The notes beneath the pieces were generated by a model. That model had not been told where the DNA came from. It saw only the letters and a list, made by a program, of their open reading frames with translations, and searched no databases. Below, piece by piece: positions 35,803 through 44,739 of a stretch of DNA of 64,000 nt. The stretch is taken from positions 112,343 to 176,342 of the forward strand of contig NZ_QRCT01000013.1 in NCBI RefSeq assembly GCF_003363435.1. Reading direction: 5' to 3'. Source of the DNA: Anaerosacchariphilus polymeriproducens. GTDB lineage: Bacteria; Bacillota; Clostridia; Lachnospirales; Lachnospiraceae. A program made the translations under genes and the position numbers. The stretch's first letter is position 1, and each line of letters begins with the position of its first letter.

Positions 35803-35881
35803 TCGATATGCTCCTTATTAAAATACTAATCCTTATTATAGCAAACTATCTTTCAAAAATATAGATATAATTTCACTCCTC

Positions 35882-35908
35882 ACAATCTCATTTTTTATGC
35901 ATACATTA
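35882..35908 (+). promoter_or_regulatory. Sigma-K promoter of dpaAB
   Basis: AC (35882-35883), 16 bases, CATACATTA (35900-35908), preceded by G. This matches the sigma-K consensus AC-N16-CATANNNTA exactly, 37 bases before dpaA. The homologous spoVF operon is sigma-K-controlled in Bacillus subtilis. Confidence 0.6.
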
Positions 35909-35945
35909 TATTCATAACAGATATGAATTGAATAGGAGTCTAATT

Positions 35946-36821
35946 ATGAACGATAATTTAAATATTGCAGTAATTGGTGGAGATTTACGTCAAATCTACA
36001 TTGCTGATCATTTATGTGAAAATGGTTATTCAGTAACCGTTTATGGTACAGTTCAATCAAGTCTTTTAAAACCACATAGAATCGCTGCAAGTCTGGCTCA
36101 TGCTTTAGACATTTGTGATGTTATCGTCTGCCCAACTCCCTTTTCGAAAAACGGTTCTTATCTGTTTACAGAAAATGAAGAAATCTCTATTACCAATTCT
36201 TTATTGGAACAAACATTAACTCCAAATCATTTTGTTGTTGGTGGAGATTTTACAAAAGACTTCTTAAATTACTGTCTATTTCATCAAATTGAATATTATG
36301 ATTTTATGAAAGATGATGTTATTGCTATTGAAAATGCAGTCGCTACTGCTGAGGGTGCAATTGCCATAGCGATTCAATCAAGCTCGATCAATTTAAGCAA
36401 AAGCCGTTGTTTGGTCCTTGGTTTTGGTCGCTGCGGCAAAATTTTAGCTCGCAAATTAGATGGCTTTCAGACTAGTTTAACTATTTCAACCAGAAATACT
36501 TCTTCCCTGGCTTATGGGAATAGTTTAGGATATGAAGTTTTTCCTCTTTCGGAATTAAAAGATAATCTTTCAAATTTTGATTATATTTTTAATACAATTC
36601 CATCAATGCTATTAACTCAGGAATATCTCTCAAAATTATCACCAGAAACTACCATTATAGATATTGCTTCATCCCCTGGAGGACTTGACTATGATTATGC
36701 GAAAAAGCACCACCTTAATGCGCATCTTTGTCTTGGAATCCCCGGAAAAATTTCACCGAAAGCAACTGGGATTATTTTGTCTAATGCACTGCTCAAAAAA
36801 CTTAAAGAAAGAAGTGATTAA
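35946..36821 (+). CDS. dpaA: Dipicolinate synthase subunit A
   Basis: A 291-residue NAD(P)-binding subunit that, with DpaB, oxidises dihydrodipicolinate to dipicolinic acid for the spore core. N-terminal Rossmann segment IAVIGGDLRQIYIADHL and second dinucleotide fold CLVLGFGRCGKILARKL are visible, as is the GIPGKISPKATGII C-terminal motif. The ATG at 35946 has TAGGAG upstream; a TTG at 35928 covers that site and is rejected. The stop abuts the dpaB ATG. Confidence 0.96.
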   Translation: MNDNLNIAVIGGDLRQIYIADHLCENGYSVTVYGTVQSSLLKPHRIAASLAHALDICDVIVCPTPFSKNGSYLFTENEEISITNSLLEQTLTPNHFVVGGDFTKDFLNYCLFHQIEYYDFMKDDVIAIENAVATAEGAIAIAIQSSSINLSKSRCLVLGFGRCGKILARKLDGFQTSLTISTRNTSSLAYGNSLGYEVFPLSELKDNLSNFDYIFNTIPSMLLTQEYLSKLSPETTIIDIASSPGGLDYDYAKKHHLNAHLCLGIPGKISPKATGIILSNALLKKLKERSD

Positions 36822-37406
36822 ATGATTCTGTCTGGTAAAAGAATTGGATTTGCTTTTACAGGTTCATTTTGCACTTACGATAAAGTATTTCAGGCACTTG
36901 AAAATCTATGTAAAACCGAAGCTGTTATTACTCCTATTTTTTCATTTCAAGCTCAAAGTATTGACTCACGCTTTGGCAAGGCTCAGGATTTTTTATCCCG
37001 CGCCAAAGAAATTACAGGTATTAATCCAATTACTACCATTGAAGAGGCGGAACCCATAGGTCCTCAAGGGCTTCTAGATGTTGTAATCATTGCTCCTTGT
37101 ACAGGAAACACATTAGCCAAACTTTCTCATGGTATTGTGGATTCTCCGGTATTAATGGCCGCAAAGTCTCACTTGCGCAACAACCGACCTGTTGTCATTG
37201 CTGTTTCTAGTAATGATTCTTTAAGTACAAATCTTAAAAATATTGGATTACTTCTTAATACAAAAAATATTTATTTTGTACCATTTAAACAAGATAATCC
37301 ATTAGCAAAACCAAATTCTATGGTTGCTAATATGGATCTTATGAAAGATACCATTGAATTGTCATTGGAGAAAGAACAAATTCAACCAATTATTTTTTCT
37401 TCATAA
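36822..37406 (+). CDS. dpaB: Dipicolinate synthase subunit B
   Basis: A 194-residue flavoprotein-fold subunit of dipicolinate synthase. Motifs GKRIGFAFTGSFCTYDKVF, VVIIAPCTGNTLAKLSHGI and NRPVVIAVSSNDSLS match the HFCD/flavoprotein family. It starts immediately after the dpaA stop codon (TAAATG), so expression is coupled. Acts in the mother cell late in sporulation. Confidence 0.96.
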   Translation: MILSGKRIGFAFTGSFCTYDKVFQALENLCKTEAVITPIFSFQAQSIDSRFGKAQDFLSRAKEITGINPITTIEEAEPIGPQGLLDVVIIAPCTGNTLAKLSHGIVDSPVLMAAKSHLRNNRPVVIAVSSNDSLSTNLKNIGLLLNTKNIYFVPFKQDNPLAKPNSMVANMDLMKDTIELSLEKEQIQPIIFSS

Positions 37407-37416
37407 ATATAAAAAA

Positions 37417-37461
37417 CAAGTCATAATGCAAAATTGTATAAATTTTGCATTATGACTTTTC
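37417..37461. terminator. Bidirectional terminator after dpaB
   Basis: Perfect stem AAGTCATAATGCAAAAT / ATTTTGCATTATGACTT with A- and T-tracts on both sides, between dpaB (+) and the small acidic gene (-). Confidence 0.85.
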
Positions 37462-37469
37462 ATTTTAAT

Positions 37470-37691
37470 TTATTTATTCTCTCTTATTGGCATTTCCACA
37501 GGGATTTCCGGAATTGCATTTAGTGATTTTGTAATTTGAATCTCAGGTGTAGCATTTGAAGTCTGAGGCTTATCAATTTCCGGAATATCTCCATCTCCAT
37601 ATTCTGTATTATAATCATAATCTAAATTTATTTTGTTCTTAGTTCCTGTATCTTTGCTTGGTGTTCCTTTGTTATTTTCTATATGATCCAT
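37470..37691 (-). CDS. Small acidic protein of unknown function
   Basis: A 73-residue polar protein (MDHIENNKGTPSKDTGTKNK at the start) with Asp/Glu/Pro-rich middle and the repeated pattern ATPEIQI / AIPEIPVEMP. It has no membrane segment and is likely disordered. A longer frame opens at 37739, but AGAAAGGA lies 12 bases before the ATG at 37691. Position next to dpaAB hints at sporulation, but nothing in the sequence proves it. Confidence 0.5.
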   Translation of the reverse strand: MDHIENNKGTPSKDTGTKNKINLDYDYNTEYGDGDIPEIDKPQTSNATPEIQITKSLNAIPEIPVEMPIRENK

Positions 37692-37891
37692 TTCAACGCA
37701 TTCCTTTCTTAATTGTTTTAAATAGTTTTTGTAATTCAAAATAAAATATGCAAAATTTCGTTTATTTTGTAAATAAGGTGCGGTTACTTCTATTAAAAAA
37801 CTAATATTTCCATCATTAATCTGCTATATATATACATATAAATAAATAGTAACGTAACTCCAAAAACACTAACTAATGGAGGTAGTATTAA

Positions 37892-39046
37892 TTGTCTATA
37901 ATAAAGTCAAAAAATATACAATTTAAACGTATATCTTTTATAGTCATTTTTTTTATTTATATTTTAACTGTAACCATTGGCAGCAAAATTATTGCTACTA
38001 AAAACATGCAAATTAATACAAGCAAAGAATTATCTACAGAAAATAAAGAATTCATTCAATATCAACAAATATTAGAAAGTTTATTTGATTATAGAAACAA
38101 AGCAATCATGGAGCAAAATGAAGAAATACTAAAAGAATTATATGACACAGAACACAAATTAGGTCTTTGGGCATATGAACACGAAGTCAAAAAAATGAAA
38201 TATTTAAATAACTGGTCCTATAAGCAGGGAGTCACTTTTAAAGATATTAAAACCAGAGTAAAGCTAAGTGCATTTAAAGAAAAAGAAGAAGATCTATATG
38301 GAGTTATCTGTGCTGTTTCGACAGAATATACTTATACATACAACAACGAACCAAAAGTTAAAAATATCAGCAGGATTGGAACTCATCATTATTTAAATAT
38401 AAGAACAATTGATGGCAATTATATTATAACAAAAGAATGGTATACCGATCCATTTGCTGATTCTTTAAACTTAGAGAATATAAAATCTGATGAGATACGT
38501 GAATACATTTTAAATCAGCCTCCAGCTCAATACGAATTATCCGATAAAGTGCAAAAAGCGGTTGAGTACGCCCATATGTATTGTGGAGCTGCCAGTGATG
38601 AAAAATATGGCTTAAAATACAACAGTAAAACTTACAGGAACCATAATCCAGAAGGTGGAGACTGTGCAAATTACGCTTCACAAATAATGTTTGAGAGCGG
38701 AGCATTTTCCAAAAACCGCACCTGGAATTATTCAAATGGCTCAGGTACTAAAGCCTGGCTGAATGCTCAAGGATTTAAAAATTACATACTAAACAGTGGC
38801 AGAGGTTCCTTACTCGCCCAAGGTTCTTACGAAGACGTTTATCGCGCGGCTTATAAATTGCGTCCGGGAGATGTAGTTGCTTATGAAAAAAACGGAAGAA
38901 TCACTCATGTATCCACAGTCACCGGACTGGACTCAAAAGGATATCCATTGGTTACCTGTCATAATACCGACCGAGTGCTAGTCCCATATGATTTAGGATG
39001 GAGTAACAAAAAAATCCGTTTTCACTTACTGCATGTTCACTATTAA
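37892..39046 (+). CDS. Membrane-anchored amidase-like protein (Amidase_6 type)
   Basis: A 384-residue protein. Residues about 12-32 form an uncleaved signal anchor (ISFIVIFFIYILTVTIG). The middle is a helical and beta region. From about residue 225 comes a papain-like putative amidase domain: GGDCANYASQIMFESGAF with the nucleophile Cys, GRITHVSTVTGLD with His, and CHNTD with the Asn/Asp. This fits PF12671-type enzymes thought to act on peptidoglycan. Translation starts at TTG 37892 eight bases after GGAGGT. Single gene with no clear operon partner. Confidence 0.8.
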   Translation: MSIIKSKNIQFKRISFIVIFFIYILTVTIGSKIIATKNMQINTSKELSTENKEFIQYQQILESLFDYRNKAIMEQNEEILKELYDTEHKLGLWAYEHEVKKMKYLNNWSYKQGVTFKDIKTRVKLSAFKEKEEDLYGVICAVSTEYTYTYNNEPKVKNISRIGTHHYLNIRTIDGNYIITKEWYTDPFADSLNLENIKSDEIREYILNQPPAQYELSDKVQKAVEYAHMYCGAASDEKYGLKYNSKTYRNHNPEGGDCANYASQIMFESGAFSKNRTWNYSNGSGTKAWLNAQGFKNYILNSGRGSLLAQGSYEDVYRAAYKLRPGDVVAYEKNGRITHVSTVTGLDSKGYPLVTCHNTDRVLVPYDLGWSNKKIRFHLLHVHY

Positions 39047-39050
39047 AGGG

Positions 39051-39529
39051 GCAAGTTCCCCATCTGTATTTCTCTTAATTTCATGTATTAAGGGTATCTA
39101 AGTTCTGGACCTGGATGCAAAAAACATGTCTGGAAATCCCAAACTCGAGCATGCTGCTCTCAAACAGGTGGGATTTCCAGACAAAAGCATCCAGTTCCAG
39201 AACTAAGATACCCTAAATACATTCAAGTAGGCGTGAAAACAGATGGGGAACTTGCTGGTAGTGGCTGTTGGACTTTCACTTGTTTACTGTCTGCTTGAAC
39301 TTATTAGGTTAAAATTTAGATATATGTTCAAACATTTTCCATAACCGTTTTTCTCTTAGGTTTTAGCCACTACCTTCCGTATATATTCCCATAAAATGAT
39401 TTGTGGAAACTCTTATGCCATGAAAATGAGACTTAAAACGAATAGAAGGCTCTCCTGATATTCGTTTTGTTTTAAGGCTCATTGTAATGTTTGGCATAAT
39501 CGTTGAAACAAAGCATTTTATGGGAATAT
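39051..39529. repeat. Three adjacent large palindromes, non-coding
   Basis: The 487-base gap between the amidase-like gene and thrS holds three complete inverted structures. (1) 39051-39255: 17-base perfect arms GCAAGTTCCCCATCTGT, with further paired blocks AGGGTATCT, AGTTCTGG, CTGGATGC and a 13-base block GTCTGGAAATCCC. (2) 39257-39374: perfect GGTAGTGGCT / AGCCACTACC arms. (3) 39383-39529: 16-base perfect arms ATATTCCCATAAAATG, with TTATGCCA, AATGAG and AAAACGAATA pairs inside. No convincing gene. Could be a structured RNA, a MITE-like insertion or a compound terminator. Confidence 0.8.
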
Positions 39530-39533
39530 TCCA

Positions 39534-41489
39534 CTACTCTTCTGTTTGGATCTTTCGAATCTCTTTTGTTCTAATTTCTTTTGAAATTTGATCTATAAAT
39601 TGTTCTAATATTTTTTGACCTTCATCTCCTGAAAATCTGCTTCTGACAGAAACAGTTCCTTCTTCTTCCTCTTTCTGTCCAACTACCAGCATATAAGGAA
39701 CTTTTTGAAGTCGTGTTTCACGTATCTTATATCCGATTTTTTCGTCTCTTGCATCTACCGTCGCTTTGATACCATTATTTCTCAATTTTTCTAAGACCTG
39801 ATTGGCGTAACTTACATATTTTTCTGAGATAGGCAGTACTCGAACTTGTTCCGGGCACATCCATGTTGGGAATTTTCCCTCATATTTTTCGATAAGCCAA
39901 GCTAGTGTTCTTTCATAACAGCCAATTGATGTTCTGTGTATAATATAAGGACGTTTTTTATTTCCATTCTCATCTATATAGAACATATCGAATTGTTCTG
40001 CAATCGCACAATCCATTTGTATTGTAATCATTGTATCTTCTTTTCCATACACATTCTTTGTTTGAATATCAAGTTTGGGACCATAGAATGCGGCTTCTCC
40101 TTCTGCCTCTACAAATGGAACTTTAAGTTCTTTCAAAAGTTCACGCATCTTACCTTGTGTTGTTTCCCAATAAGTCTCATCTCCAATGTATTTTTCTTTA
40201 TTATTGGGGTCCCATTTTGACAAACGATATGTTACGTCATTTTCTAAGCCCAATGTTTTCAAACAATACATAGCTAAATCAACGCACCCTTTAAATTCTT
40301 CATTAATTTGTTCAGGTGTTGTAATTATATGTGCTTCACTGATCGTAAACTGACGTACACGAGTCAATCCATGCATTTCTCCTGAATCTTCGTTTCTAAA
40401 CAATGTTGAAGTTTCTCCATAGCGGATAGGCAGATCACGATAGGAATGTTGCCCTGCTTTGTAAACATAGTATTGGAACGGACAGGTCATTGGACGTAAT
40501 GCAAATACTTCTTTATCTGTCTCTTCATCTCCTAATACAAACATTCCATCTTTATAATGATCCCAATGCCCTGAAATTTTATAAAGATCACTTTTAGCCA
40601 TAAGCGGAGTCTTGGTCCTCACATATCCTCGGCGCTCTTCTTCATCTTCAATCCATCTTTGCAGAGTCTGTATCATTGCAGTTCCTTTCGGCATAAATAA
40701 AGGAAGTCCTTGTCCGACAACATCTACGGTTGTAAAAAGTTCCATTTCACGTCCCAATTTATTATGATCTCGTTTTTTTATATCTTCTAAATATTCTAAA
40801 TACTCTTTTAGTTCGTCTTTTTTTCCAAATGCAGTACCATAAATTCTGGTAAGCATAGTATTTTTTTCGCTTCCTCTCCAATATGCTCCTGAAGAAGAAA
40901 TTAATTTAAAAGCTTTAATGTTTTTCGTGCTCATTAAGTGGGGACCTGCACATAAATCTACAAATGAATCCCCTTGCTTATAAAAAGAGATAATTGAATT
41001 TTCCGGCAAATCTTCAATTAATTCTACTTTATATGGTTCGTTTTTTTCTTTCATAAATGCAATCGCTTCTTCACGTGGCAGAGTAAACTTCTCAAGTTTC
41101 TCCCCTTCTTTGATAATTTTTTTCATTTCTTTTTCAATAGCATCTAAATCTTCTCTTGTAAAAGACTGGGATTCAAAATCATAATAAAATCCAGTGTCAA
41201 TCGATGGCCCAATGGCTAACTTCGCATTCGGATATAAACGTTTTACTGCTTCTGCCAGTACATGTGAAGTAGTATGTCTAAGCGCAGACAACCCTTCTTT
41301 ATCATTAGCTGTCAAAATATTTAATTCACAATCCTCATCCACAACTGTTCTAAGATCTACTACTTCTTCATTGATTACACCTGCACACGCAGCTCTGGCC
41401 AGCCCTTCACTTATATCTGAAGCAATTTCGATAACAGATATTGGTTGAGTATATTCTTTAACAGATCCATCTTTCAACTTAACTTTCAT
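39534..41489 (-). CDS. thrS: Threonyl-tRNA synthetase
   Basis: A 651-residue class II synthetase charging tRNA-Thr. TGS domain (residues 1-60), editing domain (HTTSHVLAEAVKRLYPNAK; DLCAGPHLMSTKNIKAF), catalytic core with motif 2 FRNEDSGEMHGLTRVRQF and motif 3 around RTSIGCYERTLAWLIE, and an anticodon-binding domain starting at CPEQVRVLPIS. Full length. Controlled by a T-box leader. The stop lies five bases from a large palindrome. Confidence 0.98.
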   Translation of the reverse strand: MKVKLKDGSVKEYTQPISVIEIASDISEGLARAACAGVINEEVVDLRTVVDEDCELNILTANDKEGLSALRHTTSHVLAEAVKRLYPNAKLAIGPSIDTGFYYDFESQSFTREDLDAIEKEMKKIIKEGEKLEKFTLPREEAIAFMKEKNEPYKVELIEDLPENSIISFYKQGDSFVDLCAGPHLMSTKNIKAFKLISSSGAYWRGSEKNTMLTRIYGTAFGKKDELKEYLEYLEDIKKRDHNKLGREMELFTTVDVVGQGLPLFMPKGTAMIQTLQRWIEDEEERRGYVRTKTPLMAKSDLYKISGHWDHYKDGMFVLGDEETDKEVFALRPMTCPFQYYVYKAGQHSYRDLPIRYGETSTLFRNEDSGEMHGLTRVRQFTISEAHIITTPEQINEEFKGCVDLAMYCLKTLGLENDVTYRLSKWDPNNKEKYIGDETYWETTQGKMRELLKELKVPFVEAEGEAAFYGPKLDIQTKNVYGKEDTMITIQMDCAIAEQFDMFYIDENGNKKRPYIIHRTSIGCYERTLAWLIEKYEGKFPTWMCPEQVRVLPISEKYVSYANQVLEKLRNNGIKATVDARDEKIGYKIRETRLQKVPYMLVVGQKEEEEGTVSVRSRFSGDEGQKILEQFIDQISKEIRTKEIRKIQTEE

Positions 41490-41514
41490 TTTCTCTCTCC
41501 TTTTCTTTCATATA

Positions 41515-41735
41515 TAATAAAAAACGTCCCTTCCTGCCATTGCAGAAAGGGACGATAACTATCGCGGTTCCACCCTAATTGCTTCTCATAGTGATAAACT
41601 ACACTACAAAAAACCACTTTTTGATGATAACGGAATCACCGGACCGGATTGGGGTCACTCAGAGGTAGTTTTCAAATGGTTCCTATTAGGACACTCACAG
41701 CTCATCTTTTAAGACAGCATCCCTCTCTGAAATAT
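41515..41735 (-). promoter_or_regulatory. Threonine T-box leader of thrS
   Basis: The minus strand shows the T-box AGGGTGGAACCGCG (41576-41563) followed by a terminator, CGTCCCTT / AAGGGACG then TTTTTT (41556-41515). Stem I is closed by CAGAGAGG (about 41730-41723) with CCTCTG; the 3' side carries ACTACC (41669-41664), in which either triplet is a threonine codon and can be the specifier. Uncharged tRNA-Thr is expected to favour antitermination. The rest of the 367-base gap up to thrS and the next gene has a promoter and no gene. Confidence 0.92.
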
Positions 41736-41797
41736 TTCCCACCTTACTCTTCTCTTCAACGTGTTACTACATTATATTCTTTCTTAAGATAAAATTT

Positions 41798-41825
41798 ATT
41801 ATATCATAGCAATTTATTTTGTCAA
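41798..41825 (-). promoter_or_regulatory. Sigma-A promoter of thrS
   Basis: Minus strand TTGACA (41825-41820), 16-base spacer, TATAAT (41803-41798), both hexamers perfect, upstream of the T-box. Confidence 0.75.
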
Positions 41826-41856
41826 ACCTTTTTATACCGAAATTGTAATTAAGATT

Positions 41857-42981
41857 CTACTGTATGAAATTAACTTTTGTAAATTTTAAGGGGATATCTT
41901 TTGTTGTAGAATTATCTGTTCTACTAAATATTTTAATCTTACCTGAAACTAATTTCTTATAAATTTTATCATAATCTTTTTTTGTAAAAGATTTGAATTT
42001 TGAATTTTGCATTGGTAAGCCGACTCCTGCAGTTTCTGCTGAAAAAACCTCTTTGACTCCTCCTTTAAAAGTACCATCAAAATAATCTTTTACAGAAACA
42101 TATACAGCATCTGTAATCATCTTTATTGCTGAAGTTATCACTGTTTCTGATTCCTGGCTCTGGTCTGTGTCAACACCTATCACTTTTGCATTGGAAGCTT
42201 CTGCAGCTACCATTACAGAATTACCAAGAGCTCCTCCACAAGCAAAAATTACATCAGTTCCATTTTTATACCAGGAAGCAGCCATAATCTGTGTTTCATA
42301 TGATTCTGTAAATGATCCGGTATAGGTATATGTAATCTCAATTTTAATCCCTAATTCTTTCGCTGCTAAGTCTGCTCCCTGAACAAATCCATATCCATAT
42401 TGAATCACAGCCGGAACTGCCATACCTCCCATAAATCCAAGCTTAGTATTCCCATCCTTTACAGCAGCATAACCGGCAAGAAATCCTGCTTGTTCCTCTT
42501 CAAACAATATGGCTAATACATTTTTATTTATTTTTGTTTCTGTATAGGCAGAATTATGAGGTTCTCCATCAATTAAGATAAAACATACATTGGGATATTT
42601 ATCTTGAACAACAAAAACAGGGGTCTCATATAAATACCCCGGACAAACAACTAGCTTGGCTCCATCTGCAACTGCTATATCGATGGTATCAACATAAGCA
42701 TAAGTAGTTCCTTCCTCCGGCTGATAAAATTTACATTTTAGGTTATTTTCTTTTGCATACTTTTCTATCCCTACCCAGGAAGCTTGATTAAATGACCTGT
42801 CACCAATAGTTCCAAGATCCGTTACCAATGCAATATCACATTTTACTTTCTTTTGTTCCGATTGTTCTATTTCTGATTTCGAAATAATTTTTGTATCATT
42901 CGCATTACCGCATCCTATCATAGAGATACAAATGATACATAAACAAAATAAAACTGATGATTGTATTTTTTTTATTTTCAT
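41857..42981 (-). CDS. BMP-family (Med/PnrA-like) substrate-binding lipoprotein
   Basis: A 374-residue lipoprotein. Signal peptide with lipobox MIGC (Cys24). The mature part has the basic membrane protein fold: ALVTDLGTIGDRSFNQASW at its start, GYAAVKDGNTKLGFMGGMAVP, QGADLAAKELG, FACGGALGNSV and VIGVDTDQSQESETVIT. PnrA relatives bind purine nucleosides for ABC uptake, but no transporter genes are adjacent; instead it lies six bases after a diguanylate cyclase gene, so it may act as a sensory receptor. Confidence 0.9.
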   Translation of the reverse strand: MKIKKIQSSVLFCLCIICISMIGCGNANDTKIISKSEIEQSEQKKVKCDIALVTDLGTIGDRSFNQASWVGIEKYAKENNLKCKFYQPEEGTTYAYVDTIDIAVADGAKLVVCPGYLYETPVFVVQDKYPNVCFILIDGEPHNSAYTETKINKNVLAILFEEEQAGFLAGYAAVKDGNTKLGFMGGMAVPAVIQYGYGFVQGADLAAKELGIKIEITYTYTGSFTESYETQIMAASWYKNGTDVIFACGGALGNSVMVAAEASNAKVIGVDTDQSQESETVITSAIKMITDAVYVSVKDYFDGTFKGGVKEVFSAETAGVGLPMQNSKFKSFTKKDYDKIYKKLVSGKIKIFSRTDNSTTKDIPLKFTKVNFIQ

Positions 42982-42987
42982 GACTGC

Positions 42988-44466
42988 CTATCCTCTATTA
43001 TCTCTATTTTGTACTAGTTGATTTTTTCCGTTTTTCTTTGCCTTATATAAAGCGCTGTCTGCAACTTTATATAATTCTTCGAAACTATTTGCTTCAATTG
43101 GATATACGGCGGCTCCAATGCTTGCAGAAATAGGTGCTTCTATGTCCACAATCTCTGTAAATTCTTTAAATATATTATTAACTTTTTGAACTTCCTCATT
43201 TAAATCCTGCTCGGATTCTACTCTAAAAATAAATATTATGAATTCATCACCACCAACCCTTCCTACTACACTATTTTCTTGAAATACTTCTCTCATATAC
43301 CGGCCAATAGACTTTAGAACCTTATCCCCTATTACATGTCCCATACTATCATTGATACCTTTGAAATCATCAATATCAAAGATAAACATAATTGCACCTG
43401 TTTTTGGATTTTCCTCCATATATTTTTTAATTTCCCGTTCCGTAGCTATCTTATTATATAAGCCCGTCAATAAATCCATATCCACTTCTTTTTGCAAATT
43501 TTTATTATGTCTTAAGTAAATAATGTTCATGATAAGAGTAATTGCTATCATTCCTATAACAAATACAAAAATCAGTATCAGTAAATATGTAATAAGATTT
43601 TTCATGATGCCCCATTCACTTGTTAATTTCAAATTATAAAGGGATTCTTCGTAGCCAATTGCAATATACCAATCATTTATTCCTATCGGTGTATAAATGA
43701 CATATTTGGATTTACCATTCATTTTTAAAAAAGTTGAAGTGCTGTTTTGCCGTTCCATAGCTGCTTGAACTGACTTTATATCAACATTTGAATCTGTATC
43801 CTTAAGAAATTTAATTAAAGAAGTACCTTCTGTAAATTTTTCTTCTAACCCTTCTGTTGTAATTACAATGCCTTCGTCTACACTAAATAATAAAAATGAA
43901 TTTTCATTTATCATATCCTGTTGAAAGAGTTTTCGTATACGACTAACAGAATAATACATTAAAATGTAACCATCAATCTTCTCATTTTTTACTACCGGAA
44001 TTACTGAGACAACCGCTTCCGCCTGCATTATCTTCTCTTTTTGTATGTATGCATAATACTGTTCTTTTTTATTTGAACTAAGAAATTTATCTTTCGCTAC
44101 ATTTACTTTAATACCACTTTGTGTCACTCCAATACCTTCATTATCACAATATACCACCATGTACGCATTGGAATTATTACAAAGTGTTCCTATCATTCGT
44201 AACGTATCACTAGGATTTTTTATTGTCATAATTGACATTAAATCTCGATATGACATCCCCATTCTTGTCATAAAATCAAGTTCTTCACAGATCCTAGAAG
44301 AAAATTCTTCAACTTCAATTTTCAAATCATCTTCAACTACTGATTTGGCTGTCTGCTTACTGGTAGTACCAAAATTATATAATAAGATAAGAATCAGCAC
44401 TAATAATACACTTACTGGTAAAAATATTACAAACAACCTTGGTGGTTTTTTGTCTTTCATATTCAT
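42988..44466 (-). CDS. Membrane-bound diguanylate cyclase with extracellular Cache-type sensor
   Basis: A 492-residue signalling protein. First membrane helix about residues 13-33, an extracytoplasmic dCache-like region to about 290 (YMVVYCDNEGIGVTQSG, YVIYTPIGINDWYIAIGY), a second helix about 292-318, and a GGDEF domain (DLLTGLYNKIATEREI, FDIDDFKGINDSMGHVIGD, GRVGGDEFIIF). The intact GGDEF motif supports c-di-GMP synthesis. First gene of a pair with the BMP lipoprotein, whose ligand complex could be its input. Confidence 0.92.
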   Translation of the reverse strand: MNMKDKKPPRLFVIFLPVSVLLVLILILLYNFGTTSKQTAKSVVEDDLKIEVEEFSSRICEELDFMTRMGMSYRDLMSIMTIKNPSDTLRMIGTLCNNSNAYMVVYCDNEGIGVTQSGIKVNVAKDKFLSSNKKEQYYAYIQKEKIMQAEAVVSVIPVVKNEKIDGYILMYYSVSRIRKLFQQDMINENSFLLFSVDEGIVITTEGLEEKFTEGTSLIKFLKDTDSNVDIKSVQAAMERQNSTSTFLKMNGKSKYVIYTPIGINDWYIAIGYEESLYNLKLTSEWGIMKNLITYLLILIFVFVIGMIAITLIMNIIYLRHNKNLQKEVDMDLLTGLYNKIATEREIKKYMEENPKTGAIMFIFDIDDFKGINDSMGHVIGDKVLKSIGRYMREVFQENSVVGRVGGDEFIIFIFRVESEQDLNEEVQKVNNIFKEFTEIVDIEAPISASIGAAVYPIEANSFEELYKVADSALYKAKKNGKNQLVQNRDNRG

Positions 44467-44674
44467 TAGATTCCTCTATATTCATATTTTAATATAAATT
44501 TTCAATTATTATAAGTATAACATTTCTAAAACGTTTTTTCAATTAAACATTCGGTTAAATAATGCTTTTACTTTATATTGTCTGATTACTGGTTTATTCA
44601 TTTCTTTAATGTTTATATTTACACATTTTTTATCTCTTTTGACTTGTATTTCAATGAATTATATATCAAATCTT

Positions 44675-44712
44675 AAAGAAAAGAAGTCCCTAAAGTCATC
44701 AATGACTTCTGG
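44675..44712 (-). terminator. Terminator of the alcohol dehydrogenase gene
   Basis: GAAGTC / GACTTC arms plus an internal AAGTCATTGATGACTT pairing, followed on the minus strand by TTTTCTTT. Moderate stem; call is reasonable but not certain. Confidence 0.5.
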
Positions 44713-44739
44713 AACCCCCTTCATCTACATTTTCTTATA

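Noticed and set aside
39920..40220. Plus-strand frame opposite thrS
   Set aside because: Cys/His/Phe-rich antisense translation of a conserved synthetase core; no ribosome site.
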